Assembly (NCBI GenBank): GCA_016704535.1
Contig: JADIZZ010000008.1
Coordinates: 1 to 64,000, forward strand
Source: Betaproteobacteria bacterium
GTDB lineage: Bacteria; Pseudomonadota; Gammaproteobacteria; Burkholderiales; Burkholderiaceae_C
Direction of reading: 5' to 3'
DNA length: 64,000 nt
In this document: positions 1 through 8,147 of the stretch, in pieces
Layout: the number at the start of each line of letters is the position of its first letter
Position numbering within the stretch: the stretch's first letter is position 1
Notes under the pieces: generated by a model
The model's database searches: none
What the model was told of the DNA's origin: nothing
What the model saw: the letters and a program-made list of their open reading frames with translations, nothing else
Position numbers and translations under genes: made by a program

Positions 1-2599
1 GGTACTTCAGCTTCTGGCTGCGTTCGTTGGCGCCGTAGCGGTCGCGCATCGCCACCGCCCAGATCCGCCGCGCCACGCGGCCCAGCACGGTGTATTCCGG
101 GTCCATGCCGTTGCTGAAGAAGAAGCTGAGGTTGGGCGCGAAGTCGTCGATGTGCATGCCTCTGGCGAGGTAGGCCTCGACGAAGGTGAAGCCATTGCTC
201 AGCGTGAACGCCAGCTGGCTGATCGGGTTCGCGCCGGCCTCGGCGATGTGGATAACCGCTGATCGACACGCTGTAGAAGTTGCGCACGTCGTGGTGCACG
301 AACCATTCGGCGATGTCGCCCATCACCTTCAGGCTGAACTCGGTGCTGAAGATGCAGGTGTTCTGGCCCTGGTCTTCCTTCAGGATGTCGGCCTGCACGG
401 TGCCGCGCACGTTGGCCAGCGTCCAGGCGCGGATCTTCTGCGCTTCGTCGTCGGTGGGCTCGCGGCCGTTGTCGGCCTTGAACTGGCCGAGGTTCTGGTC
501 GATGGCGGTGTTCATGAACATCGCCAGGATCGTCGGCGCCGGGCCGTTGATCGTCATGCTGACGCTGGTGGCCGGGTGCGTGAGGTCGAAGCCGCCGTAG
601 AGCACCTTCAGGTCGTCCAGCGTGGCGATGGACACACCGCTGTTGCCCACCTTGCCGTAGATGTCGGGCCGCAGGTCGGGGTCGTTGCCGTAGAGCGTGA
701 CGCTGTCGAAGGCCGTGCTCAGGCGCTTGGCCGGCATGCCCTCGCTCAGCAGCTTGAAGCGCCGGTTGGTGCGGAAGGCATCGCCCTCGCCCGCGAACAT
801 GCGTGTCGGGTCTTCGTTCTCGCGCTTGAACGCGAAGGTGCCGGCGGTGTACGGGAAGCTGCCGGGCACGTTGTCGAGCAGCAGCCACTTCAGCAGTTCG
901 CCGTGGCATTCGTACTTCGGCAGCGCCACCTTGCGGATCTTGCTGCCGCTCAGCGTGGTGTGGGTCAGCGCGGTGCGGATCTCCTTGTCGCGGATCTTCA
1001 CCACGTACTCGTCGCCGGCGTAGGCCTTCACCATGTCGGGCCACATCGCCAGCAGCTTCCTCGCCTGTGCCTCGAGCGTCGCCTCGCGCTGCTCGGCCAG
1101 GTTGATGGCGGCTTCGGCCGCGCGCGGCTTGTCGGGCTTGCCGACGGTGAGCATCGCGGCGGCCGCGCGCAGCTGCTGGATCTCGCGCGCCAGCCGGCTC
1201 TGCGCCACGGCGCGCTGCTTGTAGCCGCGCACGGTGTCGGCGATGTCGGCCAGGTAGCGCACGCTTGCGCCCGGCACGATGGGCACCTGGTGCGTGCTGT
1301 GGCGCGTGGCCACACGCGGCAGGCGGCTTTCACCAACCTTCAGTCCCAGCGCCGCCAGGCGCGGCAGCAGCGCCTGGTAGAGCGCGGTCACGCCGTCGTC
1401 GTTGAAGCGGCTGGCCATGGTGCCGAAGACCGGCATCTGCTCGGGCGTGCTCTTCCACGCCTCCTTGTTGCGCTGCACCTGCTTCGCGACGTCGCGCAGC
1501 GCATCGGCCGCGCCCTTGCGGTCGAACTTGTTGATGGCCACGAACTCGGCGAAGTCGAGCATGTCGATCTTCTCGAGCTGGCTGGCGGCGCCGAACTCGG
1601 GCGTCATCACGTACAGCGGCACGTCGACCAGCGGCACGATGGCGGCGTCGCCCTGGCCGATGCCCGAGGTCTCGACGACGATGAGGTCGAAGCCTGCGGC
1701 CTTGCAGGCCAGCAAGGCGTCGGGCAGGGCCTGGCTGATCTCGCTACCGAAATCGCGCGTGGCCAGCGAACGCATGAAGACACGCGGGCCGCTCGACCAG
1801 GGCGAGATGGCGTTCATGCGGATGCGGTCGCCCAGCAAGGCGCCGCCGCTCTTGCGCCGCGAAGGGTCGATGCTGATGATCGCGATGCGCAGCGCATCGC
1901 CCTGGTCGAGCCGGATGCGGCGGATCAGCTCATCGGTGAGCGAACTCTTGCCCGCGCCGCCAGTGCCGGTGATGCCGAGCACCGGCGTCTTCGCGCCCTG
2001 TGCCGCAGCGGCCAGCGCGCTCTTGAACGCGGGGTCGGCCTGGCCGTTTTCCAGCGCCGTGAGCGCCTGGGCCAGCGCGCGCCAGGCCGCGTCGCCGTGG
2101 CCCTGCAGCGCCTTCACGTCCTGGGCGCATAGGCCGAGAGGTCGACGTCGCAGCGCATGAGCATCTCGCCGATCATCCCGGCCAGCCCCATGCGCTGGCC
2201 GTCCTCGGGGCTGTAGATGCGCGCCACGCCACAGGCCTGCAGCTCGCGGATCTCGTCGGGCACGATGACGCCGCCGCCGCCGCCGAAGACCTGGATGTGC
2301 GCACCGCCGCGGTTCTTCAGCAAATCGACCATGTACTTGAAGTACTCGACGTGCCCGCCCTGGTAGCTGCTGATCGCGATGCCTTGCACGTCTTCCTGCA
2401 GAGCCGCCGTCACCACCTCGTCGACGCTGCGGTTGTGGCCGAGGTGGATGACCTCGGCGCCCATGCCCTGCAGGATGCGCCGCATGATGTTGATGGCCGC
2501 GTCGTGGCCGTCGAACAGGCTGGCGGCCGTGACGAAGCGCACCTTGTGCACGGGGCGGTAGCTGGCGAGGGCCTGGGCCTCGGCGGAGAGGTCGGTCAT
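1..2599 (-). CDS. icmF: Fused isobutyryl-CoA mutase (IcmF), two frame breaks, 3' end outside window
   Basis: Adenosylcobalamin-dependent mutase that interconverts isobutyryl-CoA and n-butyryl-CoA; in IcmF the B12 domain, a MeaB-like GTPase chaperone and the mutase domain are one chain. The N-terminal 160 residues (2114-2599) are a B12-binding domain with DGHD (base-off His ligand region) and a GGGG stretch. The GTPase part (about 2125-1300) shows the P-loop GTGGAGKSS, ETSGIGQGD and NKFD. The mutase domain shows TFAFKRENEDPTRMFAGEG and NFYSVSISGY. Reading is broken twice. Near 2122-2130 one C seems lost (CCCC to CCC after YAP), giving a stop at 2114. Near 248-253 one base seems gained after SGY. 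Each downstream frame carries perfect family sequence, so I read one gene with indels. The last roughly 200 residues lie beyond position 1. Start at 2599 fits the family N-terminus; the ribosome site is weak. A LiuR-like palindrome lies 39 bases upstream. Confidence 0.9.
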
Positions 2600-2637
2600 G
2601 GTGCGGCGGCTCTGCGGTGAAGGCGTGACATTGGCAA

Positions 2638-2653
2638 TTGACGTTTACGTCAA
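2638..2653. promoter_or_regulatory. LiuR-like (MerR family) operator upstream of icmF
   Basis: TTGACGTTTACGTCAA is a 16-base palindrome apart from the centre, followed at once by another ACGTCAA half. It resembles the TTGACGT/ACGTCAA operators described for LiuR-type MerR regulators of branched-chain amino acid and acyl-CoA catabolism in proteobacteria. It lies 39 bases before the icmF start and about 110 bases before coaX, so icmF is the likely target. The match is from memory of the motif; no regulator gene is in the window. Confidence 0.55.
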
Positions 2654-2673
2654 CGTCAACCGGCATCATGCCA

Positions 2674-2739
2674 CGCCGCATCCGGCCCGCGGCTGCGTCG
2701 ACGGGCTCATCGTTAACCCGTGGCGGGCCGGATGCGGCG
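2674..2739. repeat. 17-base perfect inverted repeat with 32-base loop
   Basis: CGCCGCATCCGGCCCGC (2674-2690) is matched exactly in reverse complement at 2723-2739. Inside the loop, ACGGG (2701-2705) pairs with CCCGT (2717-2721), extending the hairpin. It sits between the divergent icmF and coaX genes, where a terminator is not expected, and ends 25 bases before the coaX start. There is no T-run on either side. It could be a mobile-repeat remnant, a structured leader of coaX, or a barrier between the two promoters. Confidence 0.7.
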
Positions 2740-2764
2740 CCGCACGCTGATACGCTCGCGACCC

Positions 2765-3532
2765 ATGACTTTCATGGCCATCGACATCGGCAACACCCGC
2801 CTGAAGTGGGCGCTCTACGCCTCGCCGCACCCGGGTGCCAAGCTGCTGCGCCAGGGCGCCGTCTTCCTGGAGACGATCGACAGCCTGGCCGACACCGAAT
2901 GGGCCAGCTTCGAGCCGCCGCACAGCATGCTGGGCTGCGTGGTGGCTGGGGACGCAGTGCGTCGGCGCATCGAGGAACAGCTCGAGCTGTGGGACATCGA
3001 ACCGCACTGGGTCGTGCCGTCGCGTCATGAAGCCGGCGTGACGAACCTCTACGACTACCCCAACCGCCTGGGTGCCGACCGCTGGGTGGCATTGGTCGGC
3101 GCCCGCGCCCGAGCACTGGCCGGCGCCGCGCCGCGGCCGGCGATGGTGGTGATGGTGGGCACGGCGGTCACCGTAGACGCGCTGGACACCGAAGGCCGTT
3201 TCCTGGGCGGCCTCATCCTGCCCGGCTTCGGGCTGATGCAGGCGGCACTGGAGATGGGAACGGCCGGCCTGAAGGTACCCACCGGTGAAGTCGTCGACTT
3301 CCCCACCAACACCAGCGACGCGCTGATGAGCGGCGGCGCCAACGCCATCGCCGGGGCACTGGAACGCCAGGCGCGCAAGCTGCAGGCGCGCACCGGACAG
3401 GCGCCGCTGATGCTGATCGGCGGTGGTGCGGCGCCAAAGCTGGTGCCCATCACCGACCTGCCCTTCGAAACCGTCGACTCGTTGATCTTCGAAGGGCTGC
3501 TGGTGATGCAGTCGCACCGGCTGGCGCTGTAG
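2765..3532 (+). CDS. coaX: Type III pantothenate kinase
   Basis: Phosphorylates pantothenate, the first step of coenzyme A synthesis, in the cytoplasm. The 255-residue product has the family N-terminus AIDIGNTRLKWAL (phosphate motif), GADRWVALVGAR in the middle, and GTAVTVDAL; the length is normal for proteobacterial CoaX. The start ATG at 2765 gives MTFMAIDIGNT; ATG 2774 is also possible, and the longer frame reading back to 2720 runs into the inverted repeat and is not needed. The gene stands alone, without the birA gene that often precedes coaX in Burkholderiales. Convergent with the CBS-domain gene that follows. Confidence 0.93.
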   Translation: MTFMAIDIGNTRLKWALYASPHPGAKLLRQGAVFLETIDSLADTEWASFEPPHSMLGCVVAGDAVRRRIEEQLELWDIEPHWVVPSRHEAGVTNLYDYPNRLGADRWVALVGARARALAGAAPRPAMVVMVGTAVTVDALDTEGRFLGGLILPGFGLMQAALEMGTAGLKVPTGEVVDFPTNTSDALMSGGANAIAGALERQARKLQARTGQAPLMLIGGGAAPKLVPITDLPFETVDSLIFEGLLVMQSHRLAL

Positions 3533-3557
3533 CGCGGCGCGGGTCGCGAAGGCCGGC

Positions 3558-3986
3558 TCAGGTCTGGATGTAGCTTTCCAGCTGCGCGATGGTGGCGTCC
3601 TGCTCGGCGATGATGTCGTCGAGCATGTCGCGGATCGAGATCATGCCCAGCACGGTGGTGCCGTCCAATACCGGCAGGTGGCGGATCTTGCGTTCGCTCA
3701 TCAGCCGCATGGCCTCGCGCACGACGGTGCGCGGCGTCACGCTCAACACCTGGCGGCTCATGATGTCGGCCACCGTGGTCTCGCGCGAATTTCGGCCCTG
3801 CAGCGCCACCTTGCGGGTGTAGTCACGTTCACTGAACACGCCCACCAGGCGGCCGGCGTCCATCACCATCAGCGCGCCTACCTCGAACCGCGCCAGCAGT
3901 TCCAGCGCAGCGAAGACGCTGTCCTCGGGGTGCACATGCCACAGCGTGCGATCCTGGTTCTTCAGCAGTTCGGACACCGGTTTCAT
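3558..3986 (-). CDS. Two-CBS-domain protein
   Basis: A 142-residue cytoplasmic protein made of a tandem CBS pair (about residues 18-70 and 82-130) and little else. CBS pairs bind adenosine nucleotides or S-adenosylmethionine and usually act as energy sensors. Visible motifs are GVFSERDYTRKV and GMISIRDMLDDII, the paired strand-helix ends of the two CBS units. The protein ends in a short coiled tail (EQDATIAQLESYIQT). I chose ATG 3986 because GGAGGTC lies a few bases upstream; the frame is open further back to 4100 but without family sequence. No partner enzyme is adjacent, so its target is unknown. Confidence 0.85.
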   Translation of the reverse strand: MKPVSELLKNQDRTLWHVHPEDSVFAALELLARFEVGALMVMDAGRLVGVFSERDYTRKVALQGRNSRETTVADIMSRQVLSVTPRTVVREAMRLMSERKIRHLPVLDGTTVLGMISIRDMLDDIIAEQDATIAQLESYIQT

Positions 3987-4099
3987 GGCCTGACCTCCGC
4001 GCGGCGTTGGACGCCCTAGCCTACACAAATGGCCGCCGCGTTCAAGGGTGGCTGTCCCCAAGGCCTGCAGCGTTGCGCCAGCCGTGCCAACATGACGCA

Positions 4100-4986
4100 A
4101 TGAACCCTTCCGCTGCCACCGCTTCAGGCGCCGCGCGTCGACGCGGGCGCGCCGCCGTTGCGCTGGCAGCCGTGGCGCTGGCCGCCGTCCTGGGTGGCTG
4201 CGCGGTTCTCGACGAGCAGCAGCGCAAGTGGATCTTCCAGCCCGGTGACCGCACCTGGTGGGGAGGCGCTGCCGCTGCCGAGGGCATGGAAGACGTGTGG
4301 GTCGCGTTCAACTCGGTGGCCGAGGGCGACGCGGTGCGCCTGCACGGCCTGTGGCTACCGCAGCCGCGCGCCGACGCCCCGGTGCTGCTCTACCTGCACG
4401 GCGCACGCTGGGACGTACGCGGCAGCGCGCCGCGCATGCGCCGCATGCACGAGCTGGGCTTCGCGGTGCTGGGCATCGACTACCGTGGCTTCGGCCGCAG
4501 CAGCGCCGGGCTGCCGTCGGAAGCGCTCGCCGGCGAGGATGCGCGGGCCGCCTGGAGCTGGCTGGCCGACAACGGCCGGGCGCGCCACGCTACGTGTTCG
4601 GCCATTCACTGGGCGGCGCGCTGGCCGTGCAGCTGGCCGCGGCCGTGCCCGACGAGGCCGGGCTCATCGTCGAGAACAGCTTCCCGTCCATCCCCGACGT
4701 GGTGCGCACCTTCAAGTGGGGCTGGCTGCCGGTGGCGCCGCTGATCACGCAACGTCTGGACGCCGGCGCCCGCATCGCCGAGGTCGGCACGCCGGTGCTG
4801 GTGGTACACGGCAGCGAGGACAACCTGATCCGTCCCGAACTCGGCCGCGAGCTGTTCGATCGCGCGCGCGAGCCCAAGCGTTTCATGCTCGTGGAAGGGG
4901 GCACACACCACAGCACCAACGCGGTGGGCCAAGCTCAGTACCGCGACGTCCTGGCCGAACTCTTCGGGCTGGGCGCGGTGCGCTGA
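4100..4986 (+). CDS. Alpha/beta hydrolase lipoprotein, one frame break
   Basis: Predicted envelope lipoprotein with an alpha/beta hydrolase fold related to the BEM46/ABHD13-like family; substrate unknown. The N-terminus has a positively charged stretch, a hydrophobic run and the lipobox LGGC (about residue 33). YLHGARWD gives the oxyanion-hole region, GIDYRGFGRS follows, and GHSLGG is the nucleophile elbow. D in VHGSEDNLI and H in EGGTHHS are the likely acid and base. The frame breaks near 4578-4592: the first part runs to ADNGRARH, and from RYVFGHSLGG the next frame is used. One missing C (CACCGC read as CACGC) would restore one 295-residue protein. Likely a sequence error, otherwise a recent pseudogene. 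Confidence 0.82.
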
Positions 4987-4993
4987 GCCCGCA

Positions 4994-5019
4994 CACGCAA
5001 GCCCAGCAGGGCTTGCGTG
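4994..5019. terminator. Hairpin terminator after the hydrolase gene
   Basis: CACGCAAGCCC (4994-5004), loop AGCA, then the exact complement GGGCTTGCGTG (5009-5019): an 11-base-pair stem eight bases after the hydrolase stop. There is no T-run, so it may act as a weak intrinsic terminator or a 3' stabiliser. Confidence 0.6.
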
Positions 5020-5090
5020 GCTGGCGAAGGCCCGAACGCGATTTCACGCGTGAGGGCTGAGCCTGCCGCCCGCGGCCTATGATGGCCGCC

Positions 5091-5753
5091 ATGCCGACAC
5101 GCACCCCCCGCCTGTGGGACATCTCGCCCCCGGTGCACGCGGATTCACCGGTGTTCCCGGGCGACACACCGTACCGGCAGGATTGGGCAGCCCGCATAGC
5201 CCCCGGCTGCCCGGTGAACGTGAGCACGCTCAGCCTCTCGCCGCACACCGGCGCGCATGCCGACGCACCGCTGCATTACGACGACGCCGGCGCGGCCATC
5301 GGCGGTGTGGACCTCGCGCCCTACCTCGGTCTGTGCCGCGTCATCCACGCCATCGGCTGCGGGCCGCTGGTGGGCTGGTCGCATGTCGAACACGCGGTGC
5401 AAGGCCTGCCGCCCCGCGTGCTGGTGCGCACCTGCGCGCGAGCACCCATCGACCGCTGGGACAGTGAGTTCGCCGCCTACGCGCCCGAGACCATCGAACG
5501 CCTGGCCGACCTTGGCGTGACGCTGATCGGCATCGACACCGCCAGCATCGACCCCGCCGACAGCAAATCGCTGGACAGCCACCAGGTGATTCGCCGCCGC
5601 GGCCTGCGCGTGCTGGAGAACCTGGTGCTCGACGACGTGCCCGAAGGCGACTACGAACTCATCGCCCTGCCCCTGAAACTCACCACCGCCTGCGCCTCGC
5701 CCGTTCGCGCAGTCTTGCGCGAGCTCCTTGCCCAGCCACAGGCGGTGCTGTGA
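5091..5753 (+). CDS. kynB: Kynurenine formamidase
   Basis: Hydrolyses N-formylkynurenine to kynurenine and formate in tryptophan catabolism; metal-dependent cyclase/formamidase family. The 220-residue protein has LWDISPPVHADSPVFPGDTP at the N-terminus and the metal motif HTGAHADAPLHY, followed by GIDTASIDP and DSHQVIRRRG, all typical of KynB. ATG 5091 starts the conserved sequence; in-frame ATGs at 5079 and 5082 add only a few residues. kynU follows 25 bases later on the same strand, so the two form an operon. kynA (tryptophan dioxygenase), often in the same operon in Burkholderiales, is not here. Confidence 0.94.
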   Translation: MPTRTPRLWDISPPVHADSPVFPGDTPYRQDWAARIAPGCPVNVSTLSLSPHTGAHADAPLHYDDAGAAIGGVDLAPYLGLCRVIHAIGCGPLVGWSHVEHAVQGLPPRVLVRTCARAPIDRWDSEFAAYAPETIERLADLGVTLIGIDTASIDPADSKSLDSHQVIRRRGLRVLENLVLDDVPEGDYELIALPLKLTTACASPVRAVLRELLAQPQAVL

Positions 5754-5778
5754 GCGGTGCCCTGAAAGCCCCGACACG

Positions 5779-7038
5779 ATGATCCGAGACGACGCCCTGG
5801 CGCTCGATGCCGCCGACCCACTGGGGCCGCTGCGCGATCAGTTCGAACTGCCGCCGGGTGTGCTTTACCTGGACGGCAACTCGCTCGGCGTGCTGCCCAA
5901 GACGACCGCTGCGCGTGTGCAGCAGGTGGTCACGCAGGAATGGGGCACGGACCTCATCCGCAGCTGGAACAGCGCCGGCTGGATGGATCTGCCCAAGCGT
6001 GTGGGCGACAAGATCGCACACCTGGTGGGCGCCGGCCCCGGCGAGCTGGTGGTGGCCGATTCCACCAGCGTCAACCTCTTCAAGGTGCTGAGCGCAGCGC
6101 TCACAGCTGTGGCCCGCGACGCACCGCAGCGTCGGGTGATTCTCAGCGAGCGCAGCAACTTCCCCACCGACCTCTACATCGCCGAGTCGCTGGCCCATCA
6201 GCACGGATGCGAACTGCTGCTGGCCGAAGCGGACGAGCTGCCCGACCTGCTGAACGCGCACACCGCCGTGCTGATGCTCACCCACGTCAACTACCGCACC
6301 GGCCGCATGCACGACATGGCGGCACTCACCGCCGCTGCGCACGCCGCCGGCGCGCTGGCACTGTGGGACCTGGCGCACAGTGCCGGCGCCGTGCCGGTGG
6401 ACCTGAAGGGCGCCAACGCCGACTACGCCGTAGGCTGCGGCTACAAGTACCTCAACGGCGGGCCTGGCGCACCGGCTTTCGTCTGGGTGCACCCGCGCCA
6501 TGTCGAACGTTTCTGGCAGCCGCTTGCCGGCTGGATCGGCCACGCCGCGCCATTCGAGTTCACGCCCGGCTACCGCCCCGCCGCGGGCATCGCGCGCTAT
6601 TTGTGCGGGACACCGGCGGTGCTGTCGCTCGCGGCGCTGGAATGCGGCGTCGACACCGTGCTGGCCGCCGAGCCACTGTCTGGCGGACGCAGCGCGATGG
6701 CCGCGTTACGCGACAAGTCGCTGGCGCTGACCCACCTGTTCGCCGCACGCGTGCAAGCCACCTGCCCGCAGCTGACATTGGTGTCACCAGTGGACGATGC
6801 ACAGCGCGGCAGCCAGGTGTGTTTTGCCCACCCCGAGATCGGCTACCCGGTGGTGCAGGCGCTGATCGCCCGCGGCGTCATCGGCGATTTCCGCGCGCCG
6901 GACATCCTGCGCTTCGGCTTCACGCCGCTCTACCTGCGTTACGTCGACGCCTGGGACGCCGCCGAAAGCCTGCGCGATGTGCTGGCCAGTGGCGAGTGGC
7001 AGCGTCCCGAGTTCAAACGGCGCCTGGCCGTCACGTGA
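5779..7038 (+). CDS. kynU: Kynureninase
   Basis: Pyridoxal-phosphate enzyme that splits kynurenine into anthranilate and alanine. The 419-residue product fits the family. Motifs: YLDGNSLGVLP near the N-terminus, DSTSVNLFKV, HVNYRTGRMHD, LWDLAHSAGAVPVDL (Asp that contacts the cofactor ring) and GCGYKYLNGGPGAP, which holds the cofactor lysine. The start ATG 5779 gives MIRDDALALDAADPL, a usual N-terminus. Second gene of the kynBU unit; an inverted repeat at 7076-7099 may end the transcript. Confidence 0.95.
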   Translation: MIRDDALALDAADPLGPLRDQFELPPGVLYLDGNSLGVLPKTTAARVQQVVTQEWGTDLIRSWNSAGWMDLPKRVGDKIAHLVGAGPGELVVADSTSVNLFKVLSAALTAVARDAPQRRVILSERSNFPTDLYIAESLAHQHGCELLLAEADELPDLLNAHTAVLMLTHVNYRTGRMHDMAALTAAAHAAGALALWDLAHSAGAVPVDLKGANADYAVGCGYKYLNGGPGAPAFVWVHPRHVERFWQPLAGWIGHAAPFEFTPGYRPAAGIARYLCGTPAVLSLAALECGVDTVLAAEPLSGGRSAMAALRDKSLALTHLFAARVQATCPQLTLVSPVDDAQRGSQVCFAHPEIGYPVVQALIARGVIGDFRAPDILRFGFTPLYLRYVDAWDAAESLRDVLASGEWQRPEFKRRLAVT

Positions 7039-7075
7039 CGTGAGGCGAAAAGCGGCTTGCGGCCCGTTGCGGAAC

Positions 7076-7099
7076 TTCAGCGTGCGCTTTGCCGCTGAA
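7076..7099. repeat. Short inverted repeat after kynU
   Basis: TTCAGCG (7076-7082) and CGCTGAA (7093-7099) are exact complements around a 10-base spacer in the 162-base gap between kynU and the next gene. It could be a weak terminator or an operator; nothing else is visible in the gap. Confidence 0.35.
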
Positions 7100-7200
7100 C
7101 GTTTGGTGGCGGCTCTCGGCGAGTACCTCCTCGGTTGCCTGAGCGGCAGGCGGTGCGCGGCCTTGCCAGCTGGGCGGTGACGTCGCCAGAATGCCGGGCC

Positions 7201-8127
7201 ATGAAGACACCCGCGCTGGTTCTCGTCATCGGTGCCACCGGCGCGCTCGGCCGTCCGGCGGTGTCGCTGCTGCGTGAACGTGGCGTGGCGGTGCGCGCAC
7301 TCAGCCGCCACCCGGCACAGGCGGCCGACCTGGCTGCGTTGGGCGCCGAGGCGGTGCCCGGCGACCTGACCGACCCCGCGTCGCTGCAGCGCGCCTGCCA
7401 GGGCGCTACGCGCGTGCTGGCCTGCGCGCACGGGCTGATGGGGCGCGGCCGCTGGACTTCCGAAGCGGTGGACGACGCCGGCCACCGCGCGCTGCTGGTC
7501 GCGGCGCGCGATGCCGGCGTCGAACGCTTCGTCTACACCTCGGCGCTGGGTGCGCACGACGGCCACCCGGTCGACTTCTTCCGCACCAAGGCCACCATCG
7601 AGCGCGCGGTGCGCGCAAGCGGCATGCCGTCTGCCATCCTTCGCCCCAGCGCCTTCATGGAACACCACGTACATAACTTCAACGGCAAGGGGCTGCTGGA
7701 GAAGGGCCGGGCACAGCTCATCGGCCCGGGGACCAAGCGGCGCAACTTCGTCGCCGCCAGCGACGTGGCCCACTTCGCCGTGCGGGCGCTGCTCGACGAA
7801 CCGCTGCCCTTCACGTCGCTGGACATCGGCGGTCACGAGCACCTGAGCGGCCTCGACATCGCACGCCTGTATGCGCAGGCCGCCGGCGTCGAAGCCCGCG
7901 TCTCGCACATGCCGGCAGCGGTGGCGCGTGCGCTATCGGTGCTGGCGCGACCGTTGCACCCGGGCATGGCGCGCGTGATGCGGCTGCTGAGCCTGCCCGA
8001 CGACGCCTTCGACGAAGGTTTCGACGGTGCCGCAGCGCTCGAAGCGCGCTTTGGCCTGCGCCTGAAGCGGGTGCCGGAGTTCGTGCGCGAACAAGTCGCC
8101 CTGGCCGGCCGCCCGCCCGCGCACTGA
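7201..8127 (+). CDS. NAD(P)-binding NmrA-like oxidoreductase/sensor
   Basis: Atypical short-chain dehydrogenase of the NmrA/NDUFA9-like group, 308 residues. The dinucleotide motif GATGALGRP is at residues 11-19 of a Rossmann fold, with AVRALSRHP after the second strand. FVYTSALGAHDGHPVDFFRTKATIE contains a Y in YTSA, and RPSAFMEHHVHNF follows, as in proteins that handle quinones or hydrophobic substrates. No strict YxxxK catalytic pair, so enzymatic activity is uncertain. ATG 7201 begins MKTPALVLVIGATG. It stands alone between kynU and a convergent transporter gene; its reaction cannot be told from the sequence. Confidence 0.8.
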   Translation: MKTPALVLVIGATGALGRPAVSLLRERGVAVRALSRHPAQAADLAALGAEAVPGDLTDPASLQRACQGATRVLACAHGLMGRGRWTSEAVDDAGHRALLVAARDAGVERFVYTSALGAHDGHPVDFFRTKATIERAVRASGMPSAILRPSAFMEHHVHNFNGKGLLEKGRAQLIGPGTKRRNFVAASDVAHFAVRALLDEPLPFTSLDIGGHEHLSGLDIARLYAQAAGVEARVSHMPAAVARALSVLARPLHPGMARVMRLLSLPDDAFDEGFDGAAALEARFGLRLKRVPEFVREQVALAGRPPAH

Positions 8128-8147
8128 CGCACGGCGCGGCCCAGGCG

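Noticed and set aside
186..2132. Plus-strand open frame of 648 codons opposite icmF
   Set aside because: It is the antisense of the conserved mutase and GTPase domains, with Arg/Ala/His-rich shadow composition and no family sequence.
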